Shown here one piece after another: positions 24,569-35,314 of a stretch of 64,000 nt of DNA. Numbering within the stretch: the first letter of the stretch is position 1; each line of letters starts with the position of its first letter. The stretch spans positions 1,462,480-1,526,479 of the forward strand of contig NZ_CP006019.1 in NCBI RefSeq assembly GCF_000725425.1, in the 5' to 3' direction. Below the pieces are notes generated by a model, which was not told the DNA's origin, ran no database searches, and saw only the letters and a list, made by a program, of their open reading frames with translations. Origin of the DNA: Palaeococcus pacificus DY20341. Lineage in GTDB: Archaea > Methanobacteriota_B > Thermococci > Thermococcales > Thermococcaceae. A program made the translations under genes and the position numbers.

Positions 24569-26163
24569 AAGTGGATAACAAAGCTCTCTAAAACCAAAAT
24601 ATCGAGCTTTGCTTTTCTAAAGCTCTTCAGTGCATCTTGAGGCGAGCACACTATGGGTTCTCCATGCATGTTGAAGCTCGTGTTTAATACGATTCCAACG
24701 CCCGTGGCTTTTTCAAAGCGTTTAATGATTTCATAATACCTTAGGTTGTCTTCATTCGTCAGCGTTTGAGGCCTTGTAGTCCCATCGATGTGAACAACGG
24801 CTGGCGCTTCCTCAATCATTCTCTCCGTTGCCATATAACTCATCGTCATGAACTTGTTGGGATAGGCATCTTCAAGGTATTCATCTATGCGCTCCTCAAG
24901 CATTGAAGGAGCAAAGGGCTGGAAAACGTCCCTATTCAAAGCTACGTTTAGCTTCTTCTTAACGCCCTCATCCCGTGGGTCGGCCAAAATGGAGCGGTTG
25001 CCCAAAGCCCTTGGCCCATACTCCATAGCACCTTGGAAGTAGCCTACGAGCCTGCCCTCAACTAAGGAATCAGCAACAAAAGAAGGAACATCTCCCACTT
25101 CCTCATATTTAACGCCCTCTTCTTTCAATACTGTTTCAATTTGCTCCTCATCGTAAGATGGGCCCAAATAGACGTGTTCAAGTTTGAATGGCTTCCATTT
25201 TCCATCGAGTCTCTCAAACTGGGCCTTCACGAAGAGAGCTGCTCCCAAAGCTAAGCCACCGTCGTCCATAGCGGGAAATACCCAAATATCAGGGAAGTGG
25301 GCTCTAAGGACAGCGTTAGCTTTGACATTTTGGGCAACGCCGCCAGCATAAGCTAATGGAAGGCCATATTCAGTGAGCTTAATACCGAGTTCATCTACAA
25401 GCTCTTCAAGATGTTTTTGAGCAGAAGCCGCTATCTCGATGGCCTTTCTTTGGATTTCACCTTCAAGACTGCCTTTCTTCATCTGCAGCGCTATTTCCTT
25501 AGCCTTTGATAAGGGATAGCTAAAAAGTTCAGCAAGCTTTTTAGTTGCCTCAACCCCAATTAGGCCCAGCTTATTATCAAAGCTTAGCCCGTTGAGCTCT
25601 ATTATGTTCGAGAGGTCGTAGGTCGGCTCCCCATAAGCGGCCAAGCTCATCACTTTACCTTCGTGACGCATGGGCTTGAAGCCCAAAAGCTCCGTAATGG
25701 AGGCATAGAAGTCACCTAAGGAGTCTAGATAAGTGCTCTGGGAAATCCTAATCATCTCACCATCTCTTCCAATGTAAATGGAAGAGCTCAATCCGTCACC
25801 AGCCGCGTCTATGCTTAGAGCTAACGCCTCTCTCCAGCCAGAGGTGTAGTATGCTGAGGCTGAGTGAGCTAGATGGTGCTCGACAAAGAGGATTTTTCTC
25901 TTGAATTCATTCCCAAAAATCGCTTTGAGGTTAGCTTCAAGCTCCAGAAGCCGGGAGCGCTTTCTAAATATACCAGCTACCGCTATAAGTTCAATATCCT
26001 CTGGAGTAGCTTGGGCCATCTCGAGGACTTTCTTTAAGCTGAGCTCAGGGAAGCCGCGGTACTTCTTAACCCTATTCAAACGCTCCTCGTTAACTGCATA
26101 GATTTTTTCCCCGTCGATTAGCACTGCTCCCGCATCGTGGCCGTCGTGGATTCCTATTATCAT
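24565..26163 (-). CDS. NodU/CmcH-family carbamoyltransferase
   Basis: A 532-residue protein. The N-terminal ASKHA-like domain has IGIHDGHDAGAVLIDG, VEHHLAHSASAYY and LSIDAAGDGLSSS. The C-terminal domain has GAMEYGPRALGNRSILADPRD and LNTSFNMHGEPIVCSP. The family uses carbamoyl phosphate to form a carbamoyl-adenylate and passes the carbamoyl group to a hydroxyl of a sugar or small molecule. The start is ATG 26163; a longer frame upstream runs antisense into the TatD gene and lacks conservation. The acceptor is unknown. Confidence 0.88.
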   Translation of the reverse strand: MIIGIHDGHDAGAVLIDGEKIYAVNEERLNRVKKYRGFPELSLKKVLEMAQATPEDIELIAVAGIFRKRSRLLELEANLKAIFGNEFKRKILFVEHHLAHSASAYYTSGWREALALSIDAAGDGLSSSIYIGRDGEMIRISQSTYLDSLGDFYASITELLGFKPMRHEGKVMSLAAYGEPTYDLSNIIELNGLSFDNKLGLIGVEATKKLAELFSYPLSKAKEIALQMKKGSLEGEIQRKAIEIAASAQKHLEELVDELGIKLTEYGLPLAYAGGVAQNVKANAVLRAHFPDIWVFPAMDDGGLALGAALFVKAQFERLDGKWKPFKLEHVYLGPSYDEEQIETVLKEEGVKYEEVGDVPSFVADSLVEGRLVGYFQGAMEYGPRALGNRSILADPRDEGVKKKLNVALNRDVFQPFAPSMLEERIDEYLEDAYPNKFMTMSYMATERMIEEAPAVVHIDGTTRPQTLTNEDNLRYYEIIKRFEKATGVGIVLNTSFNMHGEPIVCSPQDALKSFRKAKLDILVLESFVIHF

Positions 26164-26223
26164 GGTCTCAAATTGAAAAGGTGAGTTTAAAAAGTTCTCC
26201 CTCAAATTTAATCCGGTGATGCT

Positions 26224-27069
26224 ATGATAATCCTTGATAATCACTTTCATGTTGACCCCTACAAAGGGCTGTTCCTCGAGGCAGTCAAACAGTTTCACCG
26301 CGCTGGGGGAACGCATCTAAACGTTGTCTACAAAACGGCCCATGACTATGGCTTTGAAGGAATGAAAGCGGAGGACTTCATTAAAGCTATGGACTTCCAC
26401 ATAAAGCTTGTCGAAAAGATAAATAAAGAAACTGAAGTTAGAGCGTTCGCCGTTGTCGGCGTCCACCCAGCGGAGTTCGTGTATTTAGCCGAGAAAAAAG
26501 GCCTTGAATATGCAAAAAGCGAAGTTATGAGGGCGTTAGAGTACGCGCAAAAGCTCTGCCTCGAGAGAAAGGCGATAGCCATAGGCGAGATTGGGAGGCC
26601 GCACTATGAGGTAAGCGAAGAGGTATGGGAGGCGAGCATTGAGCTCATGAAGTATGGGATGAGCCTTGCTAAAGAAGCTGACTGCGCTGTCCAACTGCAT
26701 ACGGAGAGTTTCAACGAGGAAAAGTTTAGAGAGCTTGGAAAAATCGTTAAAGAAGTTGGCATAAAGCCATACCGCGTTGTGAAGCACTTCTCGCCGCCGC
26801 TCGTCAAGGTCGCCAAAGAAGTAGGGGTCTTCCCATCGATTATAGCGAGCAAAAAGAACATCGCAGAGGCAATAAAACAGGGAAACCGCTTTATGATGGA
26901 GACGGACTATATAGACGACAAGAGAAGGCCGGGAGCGGTTTTAGGGCCTAAAACCGTGCCAAAGAGGACAAAAGCCTTCCTCCAAAACGGCCTCTTTAGC
27001 GAGGAGGACGTTTACAAAATCCACATGGAGAACCCGAAAAAAGTGTATGGAGTGGAGCTGGAGGAATAA
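26224..27069 (+). CDS. TatD-family metal-dependent hydrolase
   Basis: A 281-residue amidohydrolase-fold protein with the N-terminal DNHFHVDP metal motif, AFAVVGVHPAEF near residue 78, AIGEIGRPHYE near residue 118, QLHTES near residue 160 and METDYIDD near residue 223. These supply the metal ligands found in TatD-like nucleases and archaeal relatives. GGTGATGCT precedes the start. It is divergent from the carbamoyltransferase with 60 bp between starts. Nuclease activity is by family only. Confidence 0.82.
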   Translation: MIILDNHFHVDPYKGLFLEAVKQFHRAGGTHLNVVYKTAHDYGFEGMKAEDFIKAMDFHIKLVEKINKETEVRAFAVVGVHPAEFVYLAEKKGLEYAKSEVMRALEYAQKLCLERKAIAIGEIGRPHYEVSEEVWEASIELMKYGMSLAKEADCAVQLHTESFNEEKFRELGKIVKEVGIKPYRVVKHFSPPLVKVAKEVGVFPSIIASKKNIAEAIKQGNRFMMETDYIDDKRRPGAVLGPKTVPKRTKAFLQNGLFSEEDVYKIHMENPKKVYGVELEE

Positions 27070-27090
27070 TCAAAAGTAAAGAGAGTTAGA

Positions 27091-28062
27091 TCATAACCTC
27101 TCAAAGAGCGCCGCCACCATGAAGGGCAGCAAAACAGTTACATCGCCTTCAACGGTTACATAGCGCGCATCTTCTCTAACTTTTCCCCAGGATACAGCCT
27201 CCCTCAAGCGCGCGCCGCTTAAAGATCCATCCCACTCTGGAGCGGTGGTGATGTAAACGGCGTAGTCAAGTCCCTCCTTGTAGAACTGGTTCCACCAGAT
27301 TGTGTGGTGCTTGCTTATACCTCCTCCAAGCATTAAGGCACTGCTCTTGATGTTCTCGGCATCAAGGGTGGCCATTATCTCATCGAGCTTGCTCTCGTCT
27401 CTAAATACGTCAATGATAAAGTCGCTCTTGTCCTGAGCAAACATCCATATCTGGTAACCGACTGCTCCATCCGTAATACCCGGCACGAAGATTGGGATTT
27501 TGTTTTTATAAGCCCAGTAGATTAGCGAGTTTTCTTTGCCCTCCTCATTCTCCAAGCGTTTGCCAATCTCCCATATGAGCTCATAAGTAGCTAATCTCCT
27601 CTTCCCTTCATCGTAAATTTCTTGAAGAATCTTTTGAAGCTTCTCCTCCACTACCCAATAGCTGTCGTTTGGCACTAAGACGTTGCCCAACCTGTTTATG
27701 CCTTGATGCCTGAGCTCCTTATCGTCCATCAAAAAGCTCCCGTGGTAGTAAGGCTTCCACAAGCGCGCTAAGTCGTGGTCTAAAGTGCCGCAGGTTGTAA
27801 TTATCGCATCAAAGAGCTTTCTCTTAACGAGCTCTACCAGAATTCCCTTTGTTCCTGTAGCCATGATGCACGCAGGAAAGCTCAAGAAGCGGAAGATTTT
27901 CTCTTCCTTCATCATCTTCTCGAGTATATCAACAGCTAAGGCGAACTTTTTAGCGGTAAAGCCCCCGCTCTCAAAGAGCTCCCTAACTATCTCGTCAGCA
28001 GTCATGCCTTTCTCAATTTTAATATCCTTAACAACCTTCTGATCATCTAAGTTAATCTTCAT
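27091..28062 (-). CDS. Deoxyhypusine synthase
   Basis: A 323-residue protein with the family's NAD-binding and active-site segments. GGGISKHHTIWWNQ near residue 248 contains the lysine that forms the enzyme-spermidine intermediate. CGTLDHDLARLWKPYYHG near residue 90, GITDGAVGYQIWMFAQ and the C-terminal VSWGKVREDA are also typical. It transfers the aminobutyl group of spermidine to aIF5A. ATG 28062 follows GAGGTG at 6 nt. An essential archaeal housekeeping gene. Confidence 0.93.
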   Translation of the reverse strand: MKINLDDQKVVKDIKIEKGMTADEIVRELFESGGFTAKKFALAVDILEKMMKEEKIFRFLSFPACIMATGTKGILVELVKRKLFDAIITTCGTLDHDLARLWKPYYHGSFLMDDKELRHQGINRLGNVLVPNDSYWVVEEKLQKILQEIYDEGKRRLATYELIWEIGKRLENEEGKENSLIYWAYKNKIPIFVPGITDGAVGYQIWMFAQDKSDFIIDVFRDESKLDEIMATLDAENIKSSALMLGGGISKHHTIWWNQFYKEGLDYAVYITTAPEWDGSLSGARLREAVSWGKVREDARYVTVEGDVTVLLPFMVAALFERL

Positions 28063-28110
28063 GAGCATCACCTCTTTATATTGTGCAAAGAGAAAGAGCT
28101 TTTAAAAGTT

Positions 28111-28986
28111 TTAGCTTTTTGAAAATAAAATTTCTAACTCCTTTCTTTCGTCCATAGGATGGGCATCATACCCTAAACCGCGCAAAATCTTAGCAAACTC
28201 TTTAGCATAACCATATCGCGTGTATATTTTTTCAGGCTTGACTTTTTCCACAATACGCATAAGCTCCCAGAAATCAGCATGATTGCTCAGCTTTAAGCTC
28301 CCAAAACCTGAAACAAAGAGCTCAGAAGGATGTAAACCATTTTCAGGCTTCACACTCCTAAAGCCTCTCAAAACCACTTCTCCATCTCTATCGATATTGT
28401 GGAAACTAATTCCAAACTTTTCGTAAACTTTGGCAACTTTAATAATCTCACGCGAAGCTTTAACGGTATAACCATGCACATCGAGGATTTTCAAAAGCTC
28501 CTGTGCTTTCCCCATTTGATTAGCATATAGAGTGGGCGTCTTTTTCATATCCAAAGCCTCTTCGATGAACGCGATTAACTTCTTCTCTGCTTCTCTCGGC
28601 GAGGGAAAGTTAAAGTGCGGCACTCCAAAAGTGGCTTCAATTATCAAAACATCGGCCTTTTTAAATCGGCTCTTTTCAGCGGTGCGAAGCTTAAACCATT
28701 TTACATCTCCAGTGTACAAAAGGGAAAACTCGTCAAACTCAATGTAGATTTGAGCAGAGCCGAGCATGTGCCCAGCTGGGAGTAGCTTAGCTTTGTAATC
28801 CCCAATGTAAAAGCTCTTTCCTAAGGGGTGAACCTTGTAGAAGCCGCCCTTTCGAAGATGGCTCAGATATTTAGTTGCTTTCGTTGAAACTATCATATCC
28901 CCACTAACGAAGTGGTCGGTATGAGCATGGCTCTGAAAGGCCACTTTAGCTGAAGAGTCGAGTCCTATGCCGTTTATAACAACCAT
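28111..28986 (-). CDS. Metallo-beta-lactamase-fold nuclease-like protein
   Basis: A 291-residue MBL protein with the SHAHTDHF zinc motif near residue 19, GHMLGSAQIYIEF near residue 72, the YTGDVKWF Asp near residue 92 and a C-terminal LSNHADFWEL segment that resembles the beta-CASP histidine region. The layout is that of the archaeal RNA/DNA-processing exonuclease group (YSH1/SNM1-like). Its start overlaps the stop of sfsA by one base, so the pair is cotranscribed. The nucleic-acid substrate is not evident. Confidence 0.8.
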   Translation of the reverse strand: MVVINGIGLDSSAKVAFQSHAHTDHFVSGDMIVSTKATKYLSHLRKGGFYKVHPLGKSFYIGDYKAKLLPAGHMLGSAQIYIEFDEFSLLYTGDVKWFKLRTAEKSRFKKADVLIIEATFGVPHFNFPSPREAEKKLIAFIEEALDMKKTPTLYANQMGKAQELLKILDVHGYTVKASREIIKVAKVYEKFGISFHNIDRDGEVVLRGFRSVKPENGLHPSELFVSGFGSLKLSNHADFWELMRIVEKVKPEKIYTRYGYAKEFAKILRGLGYDAHPMDERKELEILFSKS

Positions 28987-29684
28987 TAGACCTCAACCTT
29001 TAAACTATCGTTTTCCAGCACAATCTCACCGCTCGGCAGGAGACTTATGCATATCGCCCTTATTTCAACGCCTTTGGCTTTTGCTTCTCTTAGGAGCTCA
29101 GCTATTTTAGGATCGCCTTTTTCGTATGGCTTGAACTTCTCAACCCCTGGAAGGGCACCTATAAAGAGTATCATCGCCTTCGAGCCTTTTTCTTTAAGCT
29201 CTATAAGCTCTTTAATATGCTTCTGCCCCCTAACACTAGGGCAGTCGGGATACATGGCATATTTGCCTTCTCTCAGAACGGCACTTTTCATCTCGGCCCA
29301 CACTTCTCCATTAGGACCCTCAAAGAGATAATCCAAGCGAGATTTTCCCACTTTAACTTCCTTGCGCTTTATTCGACAGTCTTTAAGCCAAGAAATCATG
29401 CCTTTTTCAACAGCTTTTTCAAAAGCCCTCGCTTGAGTTCTTGTATCAATTATCGCCCCTCTTCCATTTTCTTCTGCAAAGCCTATCAAAATACAATCCG
29501 TCTTACCTCCTAGTTTTGGCATGCAGAAAGCTTTCCTCCCCGTGACCATAAACTCCTCCAAACGCCCAGTGTTGGTAATCAACGCCCTCTTAATCTCGCC
29601 GTTAATCTTGACTAAACCAACAAATCGATTAAGCCTCTCCAAAAATTCACACTCTACAATGTTAAGCTTGGCTATTATTTTCAT
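28986..29684 (-). CDS. sfsA: SfsA family protein (sugar fermentation stimulation protein homologue)
   Basis: A 232-residue protein with the SfsA hallmarks: an OB-like N-terminal domain with ITNTGRLEEFM, then a restriction-endonuclease-like core with DYLFEGPNGEVWAEMKSAVL and CPSVRGQKHIKELIEL. The PD-ExK-like core suggests nucleic-acid binding or cleavage, but the function in archaea is unknown. ATG 29684 has GGAGGG 5 nt upstream. It is followed directly by the MBL gene. Confidence 0.88.
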   Translation of the reverse strand: MKIIAKLNIVECEFLERLNRFVGLVKINGEIKRALITNTGRLEEFMVTGRKAFCMPKLGGKTDCILIGFAEENGRGAIIDTRTQARAFEKAVEKGMISWLKDCRIKRKEVKVGKSRLDYLFEGPNGEVWAEMKSAVLREGKYAMYPDCPSVRGQKHIKELIELKEKGSKAMILFIGALPGVEKFKPYEKGDPKIAELLREAKAKGVEIRAICISLLPSGEIVLENDSLKVEV

Positions 29685-29752
29685 CACTACCCTCCATTAA
29701 TTCCACCTAAAGCTTTAAATATTATTCACATGACATTAAGATGAACATCTAA

Positions 29753-30817
<1,065 letters not shown>

Positions 30818-30822
30818 GCTTT

Positions 30823-31107
30823 TTATTCTCTTTTTTCTAAAATTTCATCAGCAATTTCTTTGTGCTGGCTGATGTTAGAAATTTGAACCTCCTTTTTGGC
30901 AGTTTTACCCAGTTTATGCCATTCATAAACAAAATAAGCTCCCCCGAGGAGGATTCCAAGCATCAGGAAAGGTGCCTTTGATGGCAATGGAAGGCCTCGA
31001 TGCCACTTATAAAGGAGGTAGTTTTGATAGAAAAACAAATATCCTAACCATACCAAAAGCAGGGAGATTATGATCTCTTCAATTAGCTTTAGCTCTTTTG
31101 TTCCCAT
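30823..31107 (-). CDS. Small membrane protein of unknown function
   Basis: A 94-residue protein with two predicted membrane helices (about 10-28 and 45-62) and a charged C-terminal tail. No family is recognised. It is convergent with the M42 peptidase gene, 5 bp apart, and shares a T-rich end with it (30818-30839). It stands alone on its strand. Confidence 0.6.
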   Translation of the reverse strand: MGTKELKLIEEIIISLLLVWLGYLFFYQNYLLYKWHRGLPLPSKAPFLMLGILLGGAYFVYEWHKLGKTAKKEVQISNISQHKEIADEILEKRE

Positions 31108-31218
31108 TTTAACCCCTAACTCTCTAAGCTAAATCCAATTATAAAGCTTTTTGATAGAAATGGGCACAAAGATCGGTCAAAGGATGTTTGTATTCATAAA
31201 ATTTAGACCTTCACCACG

Positions 31219-31226
31219 TTTATATA
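31219..31226 (+). promoter_or_regulatory. TATA box for the 102-residue protein gene
   Basis: TTTATATA, with expected start near 31248, gives a very short leader before ATG 31259. This also argues against the longer reading frame that begins at 31151. Confidence 0.6.
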
Positions 31227-31258
31227 CTTCAAGGTACATATTATATTGTGTGAGGGAA

Positions 31259-31567
31259 ATGGAACCGGCGATATTTTTTGAACTTCCCATTCCACCTGAG
31301 CCCGATAGAAGAATTGTAGAAAGAGAGAAAGACGTCGTAGAGTTCATTGCAAATTATATTTGGAATAAAGCTGAAATATACGACTTTACAGGCCCTTCAG
31401 GAGTATTTTATGGCGAATTTAAACAGATTGTAAAAAAGAACCAGAGCAAAATTAGAAGATGGCTTAGAATGGAATGTTCTTGGGAAAAGCTCATTGAACA
31501 GATTTATTATGACTTTGCTGAGTTTTTGAGATTAAAAGCAATTTCAGAGCAGCCTTATTATTCATGA
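31259..31567 (+). CDS. Hypothetical protein, 102 residues
   Basis: A soluble helical protein with no recognised family. ATG 31259 is supported by GTGAGGGA just upstream and the TATA box at 31219. The N-terminus (FFELPIPPEPDRRIVE) is proline-rich and the middle is basic (KKNQSKIRRWLRME), so nucleic-acid or protein binding is possible. It precedes UMP kinase by 70 bp, with a separate TATA-like element (TTATAAAC) between them. Confidence 0.55.
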   Translation: MEPAIFFELPIPPEPDRRIVEREKDVVEFIANYIWNKAEIYDFTGPSGVFYGEFKQIVKKNQSKIRRWLRMECSWEKLIEQIYYDFAEFLRLKAISEQPYYS

Positions 31568-31604
31568 CTTTTTCAAAATTTCGTTTCGAGCGGAAAGATT
31601 ATAA

Positions 31605-32315
<711 letters not shown>

Positions 32316-32348
32316 TCTTTCTCCATTTCTCCTAAATCTTCGCTATTT

Positions 32349-33047
32349 TTACACTAGTAAAACTGCAAGTATTCCCGCTAAGAATATACCGTCGAAAGTT
32401 CCTGCACCGCCTATGCTTGCCATTGGAGCCCCGAGCTGTTTTATCTTATCCATATTCATCAAATCAGCGCCAATAAGAACTCCCATCGTTCCGCTCATAT
32501 ATGCAACTAAGGGTTTGTTATCTCCTATTATTAGAGCCAAGGCAATTGCAACGAGTGGAGGAATTAATGTTGGAACAGCTATGCCTAAACCCCTTACAGG
32601 CCTTGCAAAGGAGTGAATTATTACACTCGCTATTAATGTTGCCACGAGAGCTTTTGCAAGCAAGGAGTAGTCCTGGATCAAAATCAATCTTAGAACTTCA
32701 TAGGTAACGATGCTCAGCGGAACTAATGCTCCCCCAACATTAACAGCTATAACCGTTTTCTGCTCCCCCCAATCCACGTAGGGGATAGGATACGTTATTC
32801 CAAAGAAGGAAACTTCTTTTACCTTAACTATGGGTCCATAACTAGTTACCTCCGTGATTGGGAGGTTTATGAAGCTCCCTATTAGTGCGGCCCAAAAGAG
32901 GGTGTATGCTACAGGGAGAGGCAACCCTAATCGCTGAAATGCTAAAGTTATCGTTCCAGCGAATAGGAAAAAGAGAATTGGGAGTAGCAGCACTAGGAGG
33001 AGTAAAAACGGAAGCGCTAATGGCGGGAAGAAGTAACGCCTTCTCAT
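32349..33047 (-). CDS. DUF1614-family membrane protein
   Basis: A 232-residue protein with about seven hydrophobic segments. The Gly-rich stretches VNVGGALVPLSIVTYE (near residue 103) and IGGAGTFDGIFLAGILAVLL (C-terminus) are typical of DUF1614, a conserved archaeal and bacterial membrane family of unknown function. Its start overlaps the stop of the ASCH gene by 4 nt. Convergent with pyrH. Confidence 0.75.
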   Translation of the reverse strand: MRRRYFFPPLALPFLLLLVLLLPILFFLFAGTITLAFQRLGLPLPVAYTLFWAALIGSFINLPITEVTSYGPIVKVKEVSFFGITYPIPYVDWGEQKTVIAVNVGGALVPLSIVTYEVLRLILIQDYSLLAKALVATLIASVIIHSFARPVRGLGIAVPTLIPPLVAIALALIIGDNKPLVAYMSGTMGVLIGADLMNMDKIKQLGAPMASIGGAGTFDGIFLAGILAVLLV

Positions 33048-33397
33048 ATTTTCAACCTCCTAACGTTGGCCCATATCTGAGCGCCGTTAGCTATCTCGAC
33101 CTTTTTTGGATTGTCAAACTTTTCGGCATCACTCAAGACCCAAGCATAGAGAGGTTTGCCCTTTGAGTATGATTTTAAAAACTCATAATCAGCTAAGTGT
33201 TTGTCCTTATGCTTTACGAGCTCCTCAGCCGTGAAGGGGCCGAGGACGTCGACAAGCCTGACCTTGCCTAAGGCCCTCCTCTTGTTGATTATCAAAATCT
33301 CTCCCCTAATTTTGGTGTTCTGCTTTCTAATCTCCCAAATCTTTTTTCCCTCAACAATCCATGTTGCGTAGGGTTCTCTAACAATTAAGCCTCTCAT
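33044..33397 (-). CDS. ASCH-domain protein
   Basis: A 117-residue protein matching the ASCH fold. RGLIVREPYATWIVEGKKIWEIRKQ shows the characteristic G-x-K-x-x-E-x-R type ligand motif, given here in shortened form GKKIWEIRK near residues 18-26. Later segments include ILIINKRRALGKVRLVDV. ASCH domains relate to PUA/YTH folds and often bind RNA or nucleotides. ATG 33397 is chosen; a longer frame to 33427 has no better signal. It is coupled to the DUF1614 gene. Confidence 0.75.
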   Translation of the reverse strand: MRGLIVREPYATWIVEGKKIWEIRKQNTKIRGEILIINKRRALGKVRLVDVLGPFTAEELVKHKDKHLADYEFLKSYSKGKPLYAWVLSDAEKFDNPKKVEIANGAQIWANVRRLKI

Positions 33398-33527
33398 ATT
33401 ATTCACACTTTGATTATTTTTGCCCATGTTTATAAATTCAACTATCTCGATTCATTTTATGTCTTTTGGCTGGTAATGAGCATTAACTTTATAATTTTCA
33501 AAGGTAGGAACTACTTAGGGAAAGGTT

Positions 33528-34502
33528 ATGAACGCTGTTGAAGTCAAGAACCTCAAGAAAAGCTATCCCAAAAAGATACCTCTACCATTTAGGAAAGTTG
33601 AGTGGCTGGAGGCAGTTAAGGGTATAAGCTTTAATGTCAAGAGAGGTGAACTCTTCGGGTTATTGGGGCCTAACGGGGCAGGCAAAACAACCACAATAAA
33701 GATGCTCACCACACTTTTAGAGCCAAGTGATGGAGAGGCTAAAATTTTAGGTCTCGACTTAAAGAGAGATGCAAGGGAGATAAGAAAGCGCATCAATTTG
33801 GTTGCTGAAGGTGAAAGAACCCTCTACTGGAGATTGAGTGCCTACGAAAATCTGAAGTACTTCGCAAGGATTTATTATGTTCCAAAGAACAAAGAACAGA
33901 AGAGAATTAAAGAGCTTTTGGAATTGGTAGGGCTTTGGGAGCGTAGGAATGATCTGGTTATGGGCTTTTCAAGGGGTATGAAGCAGCGCTTGGCAATTGC
34001 AAAGGCACTCATAAACGACCCTGAGGTTCTTTTCCTAGACGAGCCTACCCTAGGACTGGATGTTCAAAGCGCCCTCTTCGTTAGGGAATTCATCCGAAAA
34101 TTGGTAGATGAGCAGGGAAAGACTGTTCTGCTCACCACGCACTACATGGCTGAAGCCGAGGAGCTGTGCGATAGAATAGCAATCATAGACCATGGCAAAA
34201 TAATTGCCTTAGACACCCCAGAGAGGTTAAAAAGGTTTGTGAGAGATGAAGACGCCGTTGAAATAAAAGTAAAAGACTTCAATCCCGCTAAGCTCAATGA
34301 AAGCCCCTTTAGACTGGCAGTTGTGAAGGAAGACCCTTCACTAAACGTGCTCCTCCTTAGAGGCCAAGTGGATGAAGAAGACCTCCCAAGGCTTGTGGAG
34401 TGGCTCGTTAAAAACAATGCTAAAATTTTGAGCGTCGAAGAGAAAGAGCCCACTTTGGAGGATGTCTTCATAAAACTGACCGGGAGAACTATAAGAGATT
34501 AG
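33528..34502 (+). CDS. ABC transporter ATP-binding protein
   Basis: A 324-residue ATPase with Walker A GPNGAGKTTT, signature FSRGMKQRLAIAKAL, Walker B LFLDEPTLGLDVQ and switch LLTTHYMAEAEELCD. The signature has FSRG in place of the usual SGG. The C-terminal 90 residues are the DrrA-like extension. It is the first of three genes of an ABC-2 exporter with two different permeases. Confidence 0.88.
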   Translation: MNAVEVKNLKKSYPKKIPLPFRKVEWLEAVKGISFNVKRGELFGLLGPNGAGKTTTIKMLTTLLEPSDGEAKILGLDLKRDAREIRKRINLVAEGERTLYWRLSAYENLKYFARIYYVPKNKEQKRIKELLELVGLWERRNDLVMGFSRGMKQRLAIAKALINDPEVLFLDEPTLGLDVQSALFVREFIRKLVDEQGKTVLLTTHYMAEAEELCDRIAIIDHGKIIALDTPERLKRFVRDEDAVEIKVKDFNPAKLNESPFRLAVVKEDPSLNVLLLRGQVDEEDLPRLVEWLVKNNAKILSVEEKEPTLEDVFIKLTGRTIRD

Positions 34503-34510
34503 GTGAGAGT

Positions 34511-35314
34511 ATGTCGCTTTTAGCTGTAATTGAAAAGGAACTTAGGATGTTTTTCCGATATCCGCTTAGAGTTGTAAGCTCTGTGGTGGTTGGGATAGTC
34601 TTCTTAGTCCAGTTCATATTCTTTGGGCAGGCCGTTTTAGGCGGGCGCTACTCTCAAATGCTCGCCGCCACAACCGGGATGGGGGATTACCCCACCTATG
34701 CCCTAATAGGGTATATATTATGGTGGCTCTTCGCTTCCCCTATAGATGCTTATGTATGGGGAGTGAGGAGAGAGCTCCAAAGGGGAACGCTTGAAGTTAA
34801 TGTTTTGGCCCCTATAAGCATGATAAAGTTCCTGGTGGGGTTAGCGTTAGGGTGGATCGTGATAGACAACGTTTTAATGGGGGTAGTCTTCGTTTTTGGC
34901 GTTGTGCTGTTCAAGATCCCCCTGAGTGCGGCTGTGCTCCTAAAGTCTTTTCCAATTTTAGTTTTGGCATTTTTGGCTTTTTTGGGGTTTGGGATGATCT
35001 TTGCTGGCATAGTAATGCTCGTAAAACATATCGGGCCGCTGGCACAAATTTTTGAGTTTGGAGTTATGTTCATCGCAGGTGTATTCTTTCCAACGAGCGT
35101 CATGCCGCGTGCAGTCCAAGCCTTTGGAAGTGTTATTCCACTAACCCATGCAATATCACTAGTTAGGGGCATATTCATGGGGAAGAGTTACTTTGAAATG
35201 ATTTCCAGTTTAAGAGCGCTTTTAGTCTTGACAGTGGCTTACTGGTTTATCAGCTACACACTCTTCAAATACAGCGAGAAGCTTACAAGGGTGGTTGGAT
35301 ATGGCGGCTACTGA
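34511..35314 (+). CDS. ABC-2 type permease
   Basis: A 267-residue membrane protein with six helices, a conserved VWGVRRELQRGTLEVNVLAP cytoplasmic loop near residue 80, and GVFFPTSVMPRAVQAFG before the final helices. It starts 8 bp after the ATPase gene and overlaps the second permease by 14 bp. The pair probably forms a heterodimeric channel. Confidence 0.87.
   Translation: MSLLAVIEKELRMFFRYPLRVVSSVVVGIVFLVQFIFFGQAVLGGRYSQMLAATTGMGDYPTYALIGYILWWLFASPIDAYVWGVRRELQRGTLEVNVLAPISMIKFLVGLALGWIVIDNVLMGVVFVFGVVLFKIPLSAAVLLKSFPILVLAFLAFLGFGMIFAGIVMLVKHIGPLAQIFEFGVMFIAGVFFPTSVMPRAVQAFGSVIPLTHAISLVRGIFMGKSYFEMISSLRALLVLTVAYWFISYTLFKYSEKLTRVVGYGGY

Noticed and set aside
26164-26316. 51-residue N-terminal extension of the carbamoyltransferase
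   Set aside because: It runs antisense into the TatD gene, and the family begins at the MIIGIHDGH segment.
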